In this document: positions 1-9,193 of the stretch, piece after piece | Position numbering within the stretch: the stretch's first letter is position 1 | How the letters are laid out: each line of letters begins with the position of its first letter | NCBI RefSeq assembly: GCF_000272475.1 | Contig: NZ_AKFJ01000017.1 | Coordinates: 108,438-172,437, forward strand | Length of the DNA: 64,000 bases | Reading direction: 5' to 3' | From: Novosphingobium sp. Rr 2-17 | Lineage (GTDB): Bacteria > Pseudomonadota > Alphaproteobacteria > Sphingomonadales > Sphingomonadaceae | Made by a program: the position numbers and the translations under genes | Notes under the pieces: model-generated | What the model was told of the DNA's origin: nothing | The model's database searches: none | What the model saw: only the letters and a program-made list of their open reading frames with translations

Positions 1-272
1 TCAGCCGCATCGGCGTGCGCAGTCAGGCCTGCGCAATCGGCCAGGCCTCCGCCGCGCTGTTCGTCTCGGCTGCCAAAGGCCGTACTCCGCAAGAAGTGGA
101 AGCTGCAGGACAAGCCGTGGCCGACTGGCTTTCGGGCAAAGGCGACCTGCCGGACTGGCCGGGCCTCGCCCCTATCGCCGCTGCGCGCGACTATCCCGCG
201 CGGCACGGAGCGGTCCTGCTGCCCTGGAAGGCGGCGGCTCAGGCGCTCTCGCTGCACCAGGCCGAGGGTTAA
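1..272 (+). CDS. NifU-like iron-sulfur cluster scaffold protein (C-terminal part)
   Basis: Only the last 89 or so codons are in the window; the frame is open from base 3, so the start lies upstream. The remnant has the RSQACAIGQASAAL stretch typical of the second half of the NifU N-terminal/IscU fold, where the conserved Cys helps hold the nascent cluster. It ends with an ARHGAVLLPWKA segment also typical of alphaproteobacterial NifU-N proteins, whose members assemble Fe-S clusters in the cytoplasm. The assignment rests on the C-terminal half only. alr follows 111 bp downstream on the same strand. Confidence 0.7.
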   Translation, partial: SRIGVRSQACAIGQASAALFVSAAKGRTPQEVEAAGQAVADWLSGKGDLPDWPGLAPIAAARDYPARHGAVLLPWKAAAQALSLHQAEG

Positions 273-383
273 GCTCCCTCACCGGGAAGAACAGGGCAAT
301 GGTTGCGGTGGCGCCAAGGGTCACGCTATGCGCAGCATTGGGCGCCAGCCTTGGACGCCCGCCTTGGGCTATAGCCCGTACGC

Positions 384-1457
384 ATGACCATGGTGATGAT
401 GTTTCCCGATACCCCCCTTTCGCCCGTTCCTTCTCCGGCGCTGCGCCTCGATCTGGATCGCGATGCCCTGCGGTCCAATTGGCTGGCGCTTGATCGCATG
501 TCCTGCAAGGCCAGGGCGGGCGCGGCGGTCAAGGCGGACGGCTATGGGCTGGGCGCGCGACAGGTCGTGCCCGTGTTGCAGGAAGCCGGCTGCCAGGACT
601 TCTTCGTTGCGCACTGGTCTGAAGTCGCGGATGTGCTGGCCGTCGCGGCGCCCGTTTCGGTCTCGGTGCTGCATGGACCGCTCACGGCTGCCGATGCCGC
701 CTATGCCCAAGCGACCGGAGTGAAGCCGGTCATCAATTCCATCGAGCAGGCGCGCCGTTGGATGGAGGCTGGAGGTGGGCGCTGCGACTTGATGATCGAT
801 ACCGGCATTAACCGGCTCGGCGTGCCGATGTCCCAGATCGGTGACGAGGCGTTGAACGGGCTCGACGTCGATATCCTGCTGTCCCACCTCGTGTCCTCCG
901 AGGAGGACACCCTGCTCAACACCGCGCAATGCCGGCGTTGGCGCGAGGCTTGCTGCGTGATCCCGCATGATCGCGCCAGCCTGGCTAACAGCGGCGGCAT
1001 CGCGCTGGGCGCTGCGTTCCACGGCGACCTGACGCGCCCTGGTATCGCTCTGTACGGCGGCGTGCCGCGGCAGGAAATGGCGGGCGTGCTAAGCCAGGTC
1101 GTGCGACCGCAAGCTGCGATCCTGCAGGTGCGCGAAATCGTCGCTGGTGACACGGTGGGCTACAACGGCACCTTCATGGCCTCCGCGCCGATGCGTGTAG
1201 GAACCATCGCGATTGGTTATGCCGATGGATACTTGCGCTGCTGGTCCGGCAAGGGGCGGTTCTTGGCGGGGGAAGTTGTGCTGCCCGTGCTCGGCCGGGT
1301 GAGTATGGACATGACCACGATCGACCTGACCGCAGCGCCGCATCTGCGCGAAGGCGACTGGGTGACGGCCGATTACGCACTGGCCGAAAGCGCTGCGGTA
1401 ACCGGTTTGTCACAATATGAGCTGCTGACCCTGCTAGGCCGCCGCTTCGGTCGCTAA
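384..1457 (+). CDS. alr: Alanine racemase
   Basis: PLP-dependent fold-III racemase converting L-Ala to D-Ala for peptidoglycan. The PLP lysine is K50 in AAVKADGYGLGA and the second catalytic base is Y260 in VGYNGTF. Other family landmarks are the DTGINRLG and LANSGG segments and RPGIALYG. The 357 aa length is normal. The ATG at 384 is followed by further in-frame ATGs at 390, 396 and 399, so the exact start is uncertain by a few codons. It acts in the cytoplasm. It is probably transcribed apart from phaR, since a palindromic operator-like site lies between them. Confidence 0.93.
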   Translation: MTMVMMFPDTPLSPVPSPALRLDLDRDALRSNWLALDRMSCKARAGAAVKADGYGLGARQVVPVLQEAGCQDFFVAHWSEVADVLAVAAPVSVSVLHGPLTAADAAYAQATGVKPVINSIEQARRWMEAGGGRCDLMIDTGINRLGVPMSQIGDEALNGLDVDILLSHLVSSEEDTLLNTAQCRRWREACCVIPHDRASLANSGGIALGAAFHGDLTRPGIALYGGVPRQEMAGVLSQVVRPQAAILQVREIVAGDTVGYNGTFMASAPMRVGTIAIGYADGYLRCWSGKGRFLAGEVVLPVLGRVSMDMTTIDLTAAPHLREGDWVTADYALAESAAVTGLSQYELLTLLGRRFGR

Positions 1458-1477
1458 ATGCGTTATATTTCCGTATT

Positions 1478-1491
1478 TTGCTGCGCAGCAA
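1478..1491. promoter_or_regulatory. phaR: Palindrome TTGCTGCGCAGCAA, probable PhaR autoregulatory operator
   Basis: A perfect 14-bp palindrome, TTGCTGC/GCAGCAA, 63 bp before the phaR ATG. PhaR proteins of Paracoccus and Rhodobacter are reported to bind TGC-rich dyads (CTGC...GCAG) and to repress their own gene. The position and sequence fit that behaviour. That PhaR binds here is inferred. Confidence 0.55.
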
Positions 1492-1554
1492 TTCTTGTTG
1501 CATCGCGACAACGCGGAATGGTACCATGCCCTAAACCAAAATTGGGAATTGGAC

Positions 1555-2109
1555 ATGGCTGAAACGGCGAACGATGACGATACGGTAATCATCAAGAAGT
1601 ACGCCAACCGGCGGCTCTATAATACCCGCTCGTCAAGTTACATCACTCTGGACCATCTTTCCAAGATGACGCGCGAAGGGGTGAATTACAAAGTCGTGGA
1701 TGCCAAGACGGGCACCGATATCACTCACACGATTCTTACCCAGATCATCATGGAAGAAGAATCGAACGGTGAGCAGATGCTCCCGGTCAACTTCCTGCGC
1801 GAACTCATCAGCATGTATGGCAATTCCATGCAGTCGCTGATCCCGCATTACCTGGAAGCTTCGATGGAGAACTTCCGCGCGAACCAGACCAAGCTGGCCA
1901 AGGCGTTCGAAGGCAGTCTTGGCAACAATCCGCTGGCCAAGCTGGCGGAACAGAACATGGCGATGTTCCGTGTCGCCTCGTCCGCCTTCCTGCCCGGCGC
2001 CGAAAAGCCGGAGGCAAAGGGCGCGGCGACGGAAGACAGTGGCGATTTGTCCGCTCTGCGAGAACAGATGGCTGAAATCCAGAAGCGGCTCGACTCGCTC
2101 GGCAAGTAA
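1555..2109 (+). CDS. phaR: Polyhydroxyalkanoate synthesis repressor PhaR
   Basis: Cytoplasmic DNA- and PHB-binding regulator of polyhydroxyalkanoate granule genes. The N-terminal PHB/PHA accumulation domain (about residues 10-70) carries the hallmark IIKKYANRRLYNT, followed by YITLDHL and a PVNFLRELISMYG segment. The C-terminus (LREQMAEIQKRLDSLGK) looks coiled coil. The ATG at 1555 is chosen because the family starts a few residues before IIKKYANRRLYNT; the frame is open further upstream to 1495. No phaC or phasin gene is in the window, so its targets apart from itself lie elsewhere. The NUDIX gene follows after 21 bp. Confidence 0.93.
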   Translation: MAETANDDDTVIIKKYANRRLYNTRSSSYITLDHLSKMTREGVNYKVVDAKTGTDITHTILTQIIMEEESNGEQMLPVNFLRELISMYGNSMQSLIPHYLEASMENFRANQTKLAKAFEGSLGNNPLAKLAEQNMAMFRVASSAFLPGAEKPEAKGAATEDSGDLSALREQMAEIQKRLDSLGK

Positions 2110-2130
2110 GCCAAACCTGAAGGGCAGGCC

Positions 2131-2571
2131 ATGACGATCCGCATCGCGCGCCCCGCGGCGCGGATCATCCTGCTGGATGACGCAGACCGTGTGCTGCTGT
2201 TCCGCTTCGATCCGTCCGACCGCCCGCCGTTCTGGTGTACGCCGGGCGGTGCGCTCGATCCGGGAGAGAGCTATGACGCAGCAGCGCGGCGCGAGCTGCT
2301 GGAAGAGACCGGCATCGTCGCCGAGCCCGGCCTGCAGGTGGCGCAACGCATGGCCGAGTTCCTCACCATCGAAGGCGTGCCAGTGTTCGCCGACGAGCGC
2401 TATTTCCGCATCCGCCTGCCCGAAGGCTTGCATCCCGATGCGATCGACACCGGCGGCCACACCGAGCTGGAACGCGCCGTAATGCGGAGCTGGCGGTGGT
2501 TCGATCGCGCCGAACTGGCCGCACCGGTGGAGCCGTACTTCCCGGCCGACTTGCTCGAAATGCTGGATTGA
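2131..2571 (+). CDS. NUDIX hydrolase
   Basis: Small cytoplasmic pyrophosphohydrolase of 146 aa. The Nudix box is complete: GGALDPGESYDAAARRELLE followed by ETGI, with the metal-binding REXXEE glutamates. The substrate cannot be read from sequence; family members hydrolyse nucleoside diphosphates linked to another moiety. It lies between phaR (21 bp upstream) and proS (49 bp downstream) and is probably cotranscribed with them. Confidence 0.9.
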   Translation: MTIRIARPAARIILLDDADRVLLFRFDPSDRPPFWCTPGGALDPGESYDAAARRELLEETGIVAEPGLQVAQRMAEFLTIEGVPVFADERYFRIRLPEGLHPDAIDTGGHTELERAVMRSWRWFDRAELAAPVEPYFPADLLEMLD

Positions 2572-2620
2572 ACGCTTCGGGCATTTGAACCTGCGAGCGA
2601 GTGCGGCTAACAGCGGCGGC

Positions 2621-4168
2621 ATGAATCAGCCCGCAACCATCCGCCATGCCCTGTCGACCAAGCGCCAGGACGATTTCGCCCAGTGGTATCAGGAAGTCGT
2701 TTCCGAAGCCGAGATGGCCGAGGAATCGGGTGTGCGCGGCTGCATGGTCATCAAGCCGTGGGGCTACGGCATCTGGGAGCGCATCCAGCGCCTGATGGAC
2801 GATCGGATCAAGGCGGCGGGCGTGCAGAACTGCTATTTCCCGCTGTTCATCCCGCTGTCCTACTTTGCCAAGGAAGCCGAACACGTCGATGGCTTTGCCA
2901 AGGAAATGGCTGTCGTCACCCACCACCGCTTGATCAGTGATGGCAAGGGCGGCCTGGAGCCCGATCCCGAGGCGAAGCTGGAGGAACCGCTGATCATTCG
3001 CCCGACGTCGGAGACGATGATCGGCGCGGCGATGGCGCGCTGGGTGCAATCGTGGCGCGACTTGCCGCTCATGGTCAACCAGTGGGCCAACGTGGTGCGC
3101 TGGGAAATGCGCACCCGCATGTTCCTGCGCACCAGCGAGTTCCTTTGGCAGGAAGGCCACACCGCCCACGCCGACCGCGACGATGCGATGGTCGAGACTC
3201 TGCGCGCGCTGGAAATGTACCGGGAGTTTGCCGAAAGCGCGCTGGCGCTGCCGGTGGTCGCCGGCGAAAAGCCGGAGAACGAGCGCTTCCCCGGCGCCGT
3301 CGCCACCTATTCGATCGAAGCGATGATGCAGGACGGCAAGGCCCTGCAGGCCGGCACTTCGCACTACTTGGGCACTGGCTTTGCCGAGGCATCGGGCATC
3401 CAATACCAGGATCGCGAAGGCACGCAGCAATACGCGCACACCACGAGCTGGGGCGTTTCGACCCGCATGATCGGCGGCCTCATCATGACCCACGGCGACG
3501 ACGATGGCTTGCGGGTGCCGCCGATGGTGGCGCCGCACCAGATCGTGATCCTGCCGATGCTGCGTGACGCGCCTGAGGACGATGCGCTGCTGGCCTACTG
3601 CGAAGACTTGCGTAAAGCGCTCGCCTCGCAATCTGCCTTGGGCGAGCCGGTGCGCGTGCTGCTGGACAAGCGTCCGGGCAAAGCCACCCAAAAGCGTTGG
3701 ACCTGGGTCAAGAAGGGTGTTCCCCTCGTCCTGGAAATCGGCGGTCGCGATGCCGCCGGCGGTCAGGTTTCGATGCTGCGCCGCGATCAGTTGTGGGCGC
3801 AAAGCGGCAAGGCCAACTTCGTTGCGCTGGCGAAGGACGATTTCGTCGGACGGGCGGTCAGCGAACTGGAAGAGATCCAGTCCGCGCTTTATACCGAAGC
3901 CAAGGCCAAGCGCGACGCCAACATCGCGCTCGTAGCCAGCTTCGACGAACTCGCCGCATTCTTCGCCGAGGACAAGCGCTATCCCGGCTGGGCCGAAGTG
4001 GTCTGGGCGCGCCCCACCGGTGACGAGCTGGAAGCCGTGGTGCAAAAGCTCAAGGCCCTCAAGCTGACCATCCGCAACACGCCGCTGGATGCGGCGCCCG
4101 CAAGCGGTGACTGTATTTTCACGGGACGCCCGGCGGTGGAGCGGATATACGTCGCCCGCTCCTACTAA
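2621..4168 (+). CDS. proS: Proline--tRNA ligase, eukaryote/archaea-like type
   Basis: Class II aminoacyl-tRNA synthetase of 515 aa that charges tRNA-Pro. The N-terminus (DDFAQWYQEVVSEAEMAEES, then RGCMVIKPWGYGIWE) and motif 2 (RPTSETMI) are those of the eukaryote/archaea-like ProRS. There is no long editing insertion between motifs 2 and 3, as found in E. coli-type enzymes. The anticodon-binding domain follows (VAPHQIVILPM) and then a C-terminal alpha/beta extension ending in Tyr. The ATG at 2621 fits the family start; an in-frame TTG at 2585 would add 12 residues. Confidence 0.93.
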   Translation: MNQPATIRHALSTKRQDDFAQWYQEVVSEAEMAEESGVRGCMVIKPWGYGIWERIQRLMDDRIKAAGVQNCYFPLFIPLSYFAKEAEHVDGFAKEMAVVTHHRLISDGKGGLEPDPEAKLEEPLIIRPTSETMIGAAMARWVQSWRDLPLMVNQWANVVRWEMRTRMFLRTSEFLWQEGHTAHADRDDAMVETLRALEMYREFAESALALPVVAGEKPENERFPGAVATYSIEAMMQDGKALQAGTSHYLGTGFAEASGIQYQDREGTQQYAHTTSWGVSTRMIGGLIMTHGDDDGLRVPPMVAPHQIVILPMLRDAPEDDALLAYCEDLRKALASQSALGEPVRVLLDKRPGKATQKRWTWVKKGVPLVLEIGGRDAAGGQVSMLRRDQLWAQSGKANFVALAKDDFVGRAVSELEEIQSALYTEAKAKRDANIALVASFDELAAFFAEDKRYPGWAEVVWARPTGDELEAVVQKLKALKLTIRNTPLDAAPASGDCIFTGRPAVERIYVARSY

Positions 4169-4192
4169 GGAGCGTCAGGGGGAGCGCGGGCG

Positions 4193-4792
4193 ATGATCGA
4201 GGCTATTGGGTTCAATTTCAGAAACCTGTTGAACTTCAACGGTCGCGATTCCCGCTCCACCTTCTGGTTCTACGTGTTGTTCCTTGTCATCTTCTATTTC
4301 GGGATATCGTTTGCCCTGAGCTTGGTTGGCGGTGGCATGATGGCCGTTAACATGGTGCAAGACGCACAGGCAGGCAGCACCGACCAGGCCGTGGTCATGA
4401 AGGGCGTGGGGCATTCGATGTCGCGCTTGATGGCCGCGTCGATGTGGTTTTCCGCTGCCATGTCGATCCTGGCGTCGCTGCTGTTGGTTGCCTCCTTCGC
4501 GCGCCGGCTGCACGATTCGGACAAGCCGGGCTGGATCGCGGTGGTCGTCATCGGGCTTTATCTGGTGTCGGTTGCGGTCACGATCAGCATGATCGGCGAG
4601 TTCGCCGGCATTTTCGAAAAGATCGACTTCAGCAATCCGCAAGCCTCGCAACAACTCATGGTGGCGCAGCAGCGGTCCATAACGCTGCGTGGGCTGCTGG
4701 GGTACATCCCGATCCTGGCTGTGATCGTCTTCGGGGTCTGGCCATCCAGCGACGGCGACAATCGGTATGGGCCTGAGCCGGATCACTTGTGA
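4193..4792 (+). CDS. DUF805 family inner-membrane protein
   Basis: A 199 aa membrane protein with four likely transmembrane helices. The DUF805 signature is clear: NFRNLLNFNGRDSRSTFW near the N-terminus and ARRLHDSDKPGW after the second helix pair. Family function is unknown. Compared with short DUF805 proteins it has a longer middle segment of about 40 residues (MMAVNMVQDAQAG...) between helices. It starts 25 bp after proS and precedes rnr by 88 bp. Confidence 0.85.
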   Translation: MIEAIGFNFRNLLNFNGRDSRSTFWFYVLFLVIFYFGISFALSLVGGGMMAVNMVQDAQAGSTDQAVVMKGVGHSMSRLMAASMWFSAAMSILASLLLVASFARRLHDSDKPGWIAVVVIGLYLVSVAVTISMIGEFAGIFEKIDFSNPQASQQLMVAQQRSITLRGLLGYIPILAVIVFGVWPSSDGDNRYGPEPDHL

Positions 4793-4880
4793 TCGGTGGG
4801 CGGTGTTGCCTGCGGCATTGCCGCAGTAGCATTGCCCCTGGCATTGCATTGCCGGGCTGGTGGGTCCATCTGGCTAGGAT

Positions 4881-7139
4881 ATGCCTGCTCGTAACAGACC
4901 CGCTCCTGGCTTGCCCACCCGCAAGCAGATCCTCGAATTCATTCAGAACTCGGACACGCCTGCCGGCAAGCGCGAGATTTCGCGCGAATTCGGCCTGAAG
5001 GGCAACGAGAAGATCCAGCTCAAGGCGCTGCTGAAAGACATGGCCGAGGAAGGCCTGATCGACGGCAATCGCACCGCCTTCCACAAGATGGGCGGCATCG
5101 CCAAAGTCACCGTGCTGCGGGTGATCCAGATCGACGAGGGCGAGGCGATCGCGGTGCCCGATACCTGGCAACCCGAAGACGCGACGCCGCCGCCGCGCAT
5201 CCGCCTGGTCGAGAAGGGCCGTGGTTCCGCGCTCAAGAAGGGCGACCGTGTCCTGGCGCGCACCGAAGAGACCGAGACCGGCTGGCGCGCCTGGCCGATG
5301 AAGAAGTTGGAGCTACGCTCCGAGCAAGTGCTGGGCGTCGTTGAGATCGACGGCGCCGGCAAGCCGTGGCTGGCCCCGGTGGACAAGCGCGTGCGCCATT
5401 CCTCGCCAATTTCCGATCTGGGCGGCGCCGCAGCCGGCGAACTGGTGCTGGGCGAGCCGATGGGACGCTCCGCGCGCCCCTCGATCAAGGTGACGCAAGT
5501 GCTGGGCGAGCCACTGGCGCCCAAGGCGTTCAGCCTGATCGCCATCCACAAGCACGGCATACCCAACCATTACGACGAGGACACCATCGCCGAGGCTGGG
5601 CTTTCCGCCAAGCTGCCGCTCAGCGTCGATCATCGCGAAGACCTGCGGCACTTGCCGATCGTCGCCATCGACCCGTCCGACGCGCGCGACCATGACGATG
5701 CGATCTGGGCCGAGCCAGATGGCGAGGGCGGTTTCCGCGCGCTGGTGGCGATTGCCGACGTGTCGTTCTACGTGCGTCCGGGCAGCAAGGTCGATGCCGA
5801 GGCCCGGCGGCGCGGCAACTCGGTCTACTTCCCCGACCGGGTGGTGCCGATGCTGCCCGAAGTGCTGAGCGCTGACGTGTGCTCGCTGCGTTCGGGCGAG
5901 GACCGGGCGGCGATGGCCTGCCATTTGACCATCGACGCACACGGCAAGGTCACGGGCTGGCGCTTCACGCGCGCTATCGTCCGCATCGCCGAAGTCATCG
6001 CCTACGAAGAAGCGCAGGCGCGCATCGACGAGGGCAGGGCAGAGCAACACCTGATCGACTTGTGGGCGGCGTGGAAGGCGCTGGCCGCTGCGCGCGCCGC
6101 ACGTGATCCGCTGGAACTGGAATTGCCCGAACGCCGGGTGCAACTGGACGACCAGGGCCGTATCACCGAGATCGCCTTGCGTGAGCGGCTCGATGCGCAC
6201 CGCGTGGTCGAGGATTTCATGATCTCCGCCAACGTCGCGGCTGCCAAGGCGCTGGAAGCCAAAGTGGCGCCGGTGGTCTACCGCGTCCACGAAACCCCGA
6301 GCCGCGAAAAGCTGATCGCGCTCAAGGATTACTTGGCCACCTTCGGCAAGAAGCTGGCGATGGGTCAGGTCATCACGCCGGGCTTGTTCAATCGCATGCT
6401 CAAGGACATCGCCGACGAGAGCGAAAAAGCGCTCATCATGGAGGCGGTGCTGCGCAGCCAGACGCAGGCCTATTACGGCCCGAGCAATCAGGGCCACTTC
6501 GGCTTGGCGCTGGCCTCTTACGCTCACTTTACCTCGCCGATCCGCCGCTATGCCGACTTGCTGGTGCATCGCGCTTTGGTCGATGCCTATGGCCTTGAAC
6601 AACCCAAGCCTGTGGGCGATCTTCCCGCCACCTCTGGCTTGTCCCAGCGCGATCGCGACGATCTGGGCCGCGTTTCCGATGCGATCAGCCAGACCGAGCG
6701 CCGCGCCATGGAAGCCGAGCGCGAGACGACCGACCGCTACGTCGCGGCCTGGCTCTCGAGCCGGGTCGGCGAAGTGTTCTCCACCCGCATCACCGGCGTC
6801 CAGAAGTTCGGCTTTTTCGCGACGATCATCAGCCTGGGCGGCGATGGCCTCGTCCCGGTCTCGACCCTGGGCGACGAGCGCTTCGGCTATGACGAGAAGG
6901 CGCACGTTCTGGTCGGTCAAGAGAGCGGCACGACGTATGCGATCGGGCAGATCCTGCCGCTGCGACTGGCCGAGGCGAACCCGCTGACCGGCGCCCTCAA
7001 GTTCGAGCTGGAGCAAGGTGCCGGCCGCATCGAACCACGCGGTCGCCGGCCTGATGGCTTGAAGAAGCATGGCAATCGTCTGGTCGGTCCGCGCGGACGT
7101 CCCGGCAATATCCGCCATCAAGGTAAGGGCAAGCGTTGA
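4881..7139 (+). CDS. rnr: Ribonuclease R
   Basis: Processive 3'-5' exoribonuclease of the RNase II/R family, 752 aa, degrading structured RNA in the cytoplasm. Domains in order: an N-terminal winged helix (about 10-75), cold-shock OB folds (80-240), the RNB catalytic domain from about 255 with the metal-binding aspartates in IDPSDARDHDDA (about 263-272), and an S1 domain (about 625-710). A basic C-terminal tail (GRRPDGLKKHGN...GKGKR) is typical of RNase R and not of RNase II. A weak AGGAT precedes the ATG at 4881. Confidence 0.94.
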   Translation: MPARNRPAPGLPTRKQILEFIQNSDTPAGKREISREFGLKGNEKIQLKALLKDMAEEGLIDGNRTAFHKMGGIAKVTVLRVIQIDEGEAIAVPDTWQPEDATPPPRIRLVEKGRGSALKKGDRVLARTEETETGWRAWPMKKLELRSEQVLGVVEIDGAGKPWLAPVDKRVRHSSPISDLGGAAAGELVLGEPMGRSARPSIKVTQVLGEPLAPKAFSLIAIHKHGIPNHYDEDTIAEAGLSAKLPLSVDHREDLRHLPIVAIDPSDARDHDDAIWAEPDGEGGFRALVAIADVSFYVRPGSKVDAEARRRGNSVYFPDRVVPMLPEVLSADVCSLRSGEDRAAMACHLTIDAHGKVTGWRFTRAIVRIAEVIAYEEAQARIDEGRAEQHLIDLWAAWKALAAARAARDPLELELPERRVQLDDQGRITEIALRERLDAHRVVEDFMISANVAAAKALEAKVAPVVYRVHETPSREKLIALKDYLATFGKKLAMGQVITPGLFNRMLKDIADESEKALIMEAVLRSQTQAYYGPSNQGHFGLALASYAHFTSPIRRYADLLVHRALVDAYGLEQPKPVGDLPATSGLSQRDRDDLGRVSDAISQTERRAMEAERETTDRYVAAWLSSRVGEVFSTRITGVQKFGFFATIISLGGDGLVPVSTLGDERFGYDEKAHVLVGQESGTTYAIGQILPLRLAEANPLTGALKFELEQGAGRIEPRGRRPDGLKKHGNRLVGPRGRPGNIRHQGKGKR

Positions 7140-7191
7140 TGGCGCGCTAATGGCGCCTTAACCGCGCCTTATCGACACCTTATTGGACACC

Positions 7192-7647
7192 TCAGCTTAG
7201 GCGTTCGATCGCCTCGGCATCCAGGCTGCCCGGAACCACGAAGACCGGGCAGGTCATATGCGCCATGCCCGCGCCGGTGAAATGCGCCACCAACGGCCCC
7301 GGTCCTCCTTCTTTGGCAGCGCCAAGCACCAGCGCCGAAACCTCTGGGTGCTCCTCCAGATATTTGCGCACGACCTTGATGTCCTCGCCCACGCGAACTG
7401 AGATCACTGGCATTTTTGCCCCTTGGGACAACAAGTTACCAGCCGCCGCCGTCACCAGCGTCTCCGCCCGCGCCCGCGCTTCTTCCTCGATCGTGGCTTG
7501 TACCCCGGCAAAGGCATTGAACGGCTGCGGCGGCACCAGCGCCAGCAAATGCAAGGCACCATCGGTCTTCGCAGCACGCCGAGCGGCGAATTGCAAAGCA
7601 ACCAGCGCTTCCTCGCTATCGTCGACGATCACCAGGTAGATACGCAT
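7192..7647 (-). CDS. Universal stress protein (UspA family)
   Basis: Single-domain Usp of 151 aa. It begins MRIYLVIVDDSEEALVALQF, with the family's acidic residue after the first strand. The C-terminal nucleotide-loop region reads VLGAAKEGGPGPLVAHFTG, a variant of the G-2x-G-9x-G-S/T motif of ATP-binding Usps, so ATP binding is possible but not certain. Role: stress survival; partners unknown. It converges on rnr and diverges from pdhC. Confidence 0.85.
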   Translation of the reverse strand: MRIYLVIVDDSEEALVALQFAARRAAKTDGALHLLALVPPQPFNAFAGVQATIEEEARARAETLVTAAAGNLLSQGAKMPVISVRVGEDIKVVRKYLEEHPEVSALVLGAAKEGGPGPLVAHFTGAGMAHMTCPVFVVPGSLDAEAIERLS

Positions 7648-7821
7648 GGCCGCCCCTCTCGAACGCGGCTTATCACGCCATTCGGCTTGCGGTGCAAGTC
7701 ATAGGGAATGCGAAAAACGCTGCCCAAGGTGCTTGCGGGCGCCGCCCAACTTGTCCAAGGAAGGGGCAATCCATGGCCCGGCGGTATCCCGCAGGCACCA
7801 CATAGGGACGACGACGTTTCC

Positions 7822-9129
7822 ATGCCCATCGAGATCAAGATGCCCGCCCTTTCGCCCACCATGGAAGAGGGCAAACTTTCGAAATGGTTGGTTAAAGAAG
7901 GCGACACAGTCAGCTCCGGCGACATTATGGCCGAGATCGAAACCGACAAAGCCACCATGGAATTCGAAGCGGTGGATGAAGGCGTGATCGGCAAGATCAC
8001 TGTGGCCGAAGGCACCGAAGGCGTGAAAGTGGGCGCCGTGATCGCCCTGCTCGTCGAAGAAGGCGAAGACGCTTCGGCCTTGTCCGCTGCCCCGGCTCCC
8101 AAGGCTGACGCCCCCAAGGCCGAAACCGCTGCGCCAGCACCCAAGGCAGAAGCAGCGCCTGCCGCCAGCGCCCCGGCAGCGAAGCCCGCCGCCGCCAAGG
8201 AAGGCCGCGTCTCCGCCTCGCCGCTGGCCAAGCGTATCGCCGCCGACAGAGGCATCGATCTTGCCAGCGTAACCGGTTCAGGCCCTAACGGTCGCATCGT
8301 CAAGGCCGACGTCGAGGCTGCCAAGCCCGCAGCGGCGAAGTCCGATGCGAAGGCCGCAGTACCCGCCGCTGCCGCCGCGGAAACCGGCTCCGATGTCGAG
8401 ATGGCGCCGGAAACCCGCGCTCTGCTGGATGCTCGCGTCCCGCACAGCGTCGAGAAGCTTTCGGGAATGCGCAAGACGATCGCCAAGCGCCTCAGCCAGT
8501 CGAAGCAGGAAGCGCCGCACATCTACCTCAGCGTCGACATCGTGCTCGACAAGCTGCTGCAACTGCGTGCCGACATCAACGCCACGCTCGAAAAGCAGGG
8601 CGTCAAGGTTTCGGTCAACGACATGCTGGTCAAGGCGCTCGGCCTCGCACTGATGCAGGTGCCTGAGTGCAACGTAACGTTCGCGGGCAACGAACTGATC
8701 AAGTACGAGCGCGCCGATGTTTCGGTGGCGGTGTCGATCCCCAACGGGCTCATCACCCCGATCGTGCAGGATGCCAACGGCAAGACCTTCTCGGCCATTG
8801 CCCGCGCGACCAAGGACCTCGCCCAGCGCGCCAAGGAAGGCAAGCTCAAGCCCGAGGAATACCAGGGTGGCACTGCCTCGATCTCGAACATGGGCATGAT
8901 GGGGATCAAGCAGTTCTCCGCCGTCATCAACCCGCCGCAGGGCCTCATCATGGCGATCGGCGCTGGCGACAAGCGCCCGTGGGTCATGCCTGACGGCTCG
9001 CTGGGCGTGGCATCGGTGATGACCGCGACGGGCAGCTTCGATCACCGCGCGATCGATGGTGCCGACGGCGCCCGCCTGATGGCCGCTTTCCGCGAACTGA
9101 TCGAAAGCCCGCTGGGCATGGTTGCCTAA
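7822..9129 (+). CDS. pdhC: Pyruvate dehydrogenase complex E2 (dihydrolipoamide acetyltransferase)
   Basis: E2 core of the pyruvate dehydrogenase complex, 435 aa. One lipoyl domain (1-80) carries the lipoylated lysine K43 in ETDKATMEF. An Ala/Pro/Lys-rich linker leads to the E1/E3-binding domain ([19 protein letters not shown]), a second Ala-rich linker, and the acetyltransferase domain with catalytic His-Asp in DHRAIDGA near the C-terminus. The ATG at 7822 matches the family N-terminus ([17 protein letters not shown]); the frame stays open upstream to 7708. lpdA lies downstream after a thioesterase. The E1 genes are not in the window. Confidence 0.94.
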   Translation: MPIEIKMPALSPTMEEGKLSKWLVKEGDTVSSGDIMAEIETDKATMEFEAVDEGVIGKITVAEGTEGVKVGAVIALLVEEGEDASALSAAPAPKADAPKAETAAPAPKAEAAPAASAPAAKPAAAKEGRVSASPLAKRIAADRGIDLASVTGSGPNGRIVKADVEAAKPAAAKSDAKAAVPAAAAAETGSDVEMAPETRALLDARVPHSVEKLSGMRKTIAKRLSQSKQEAPHIYLSVDIVLDKLLQLRADINATLEKQGVKVSVNDMLVKALGLALMQVPECNVTFAGNELIKYERADVSVAVSIPNGLITPIVQDANGKTFSAIARATKDLAQRAKEGKLKPEEYQGGTASISNMGMMGIKQFSAVINPPQGLIMAIGAGDKRPWVMPDGSLGVASVMTATGSFDHRAIDGADGARLMAAFRELIESPLGMVA

Positions 9130-9193
9130 CGTGGGCGCGCGCGAAGTGGGCGTGCCTGTTGCCAACGAAGAGGCTAAACAAGCAACGGATAGC

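Noticed and set aside
2363..4045. Long open frame opposite proS (560 codons)
   Set aside because: GC-rich shadow frame; no family motifs, fully covered by proS. The same holds for long antisense frames at 5313-7121, 9567-10976, 20483-22180, 28999-30390 and 56715-58196.
7140..7175. Short GGCGC/GCGCC repeat after rnr as terminator
   Set aside because: Stem is only about five pairs with no T-tract.
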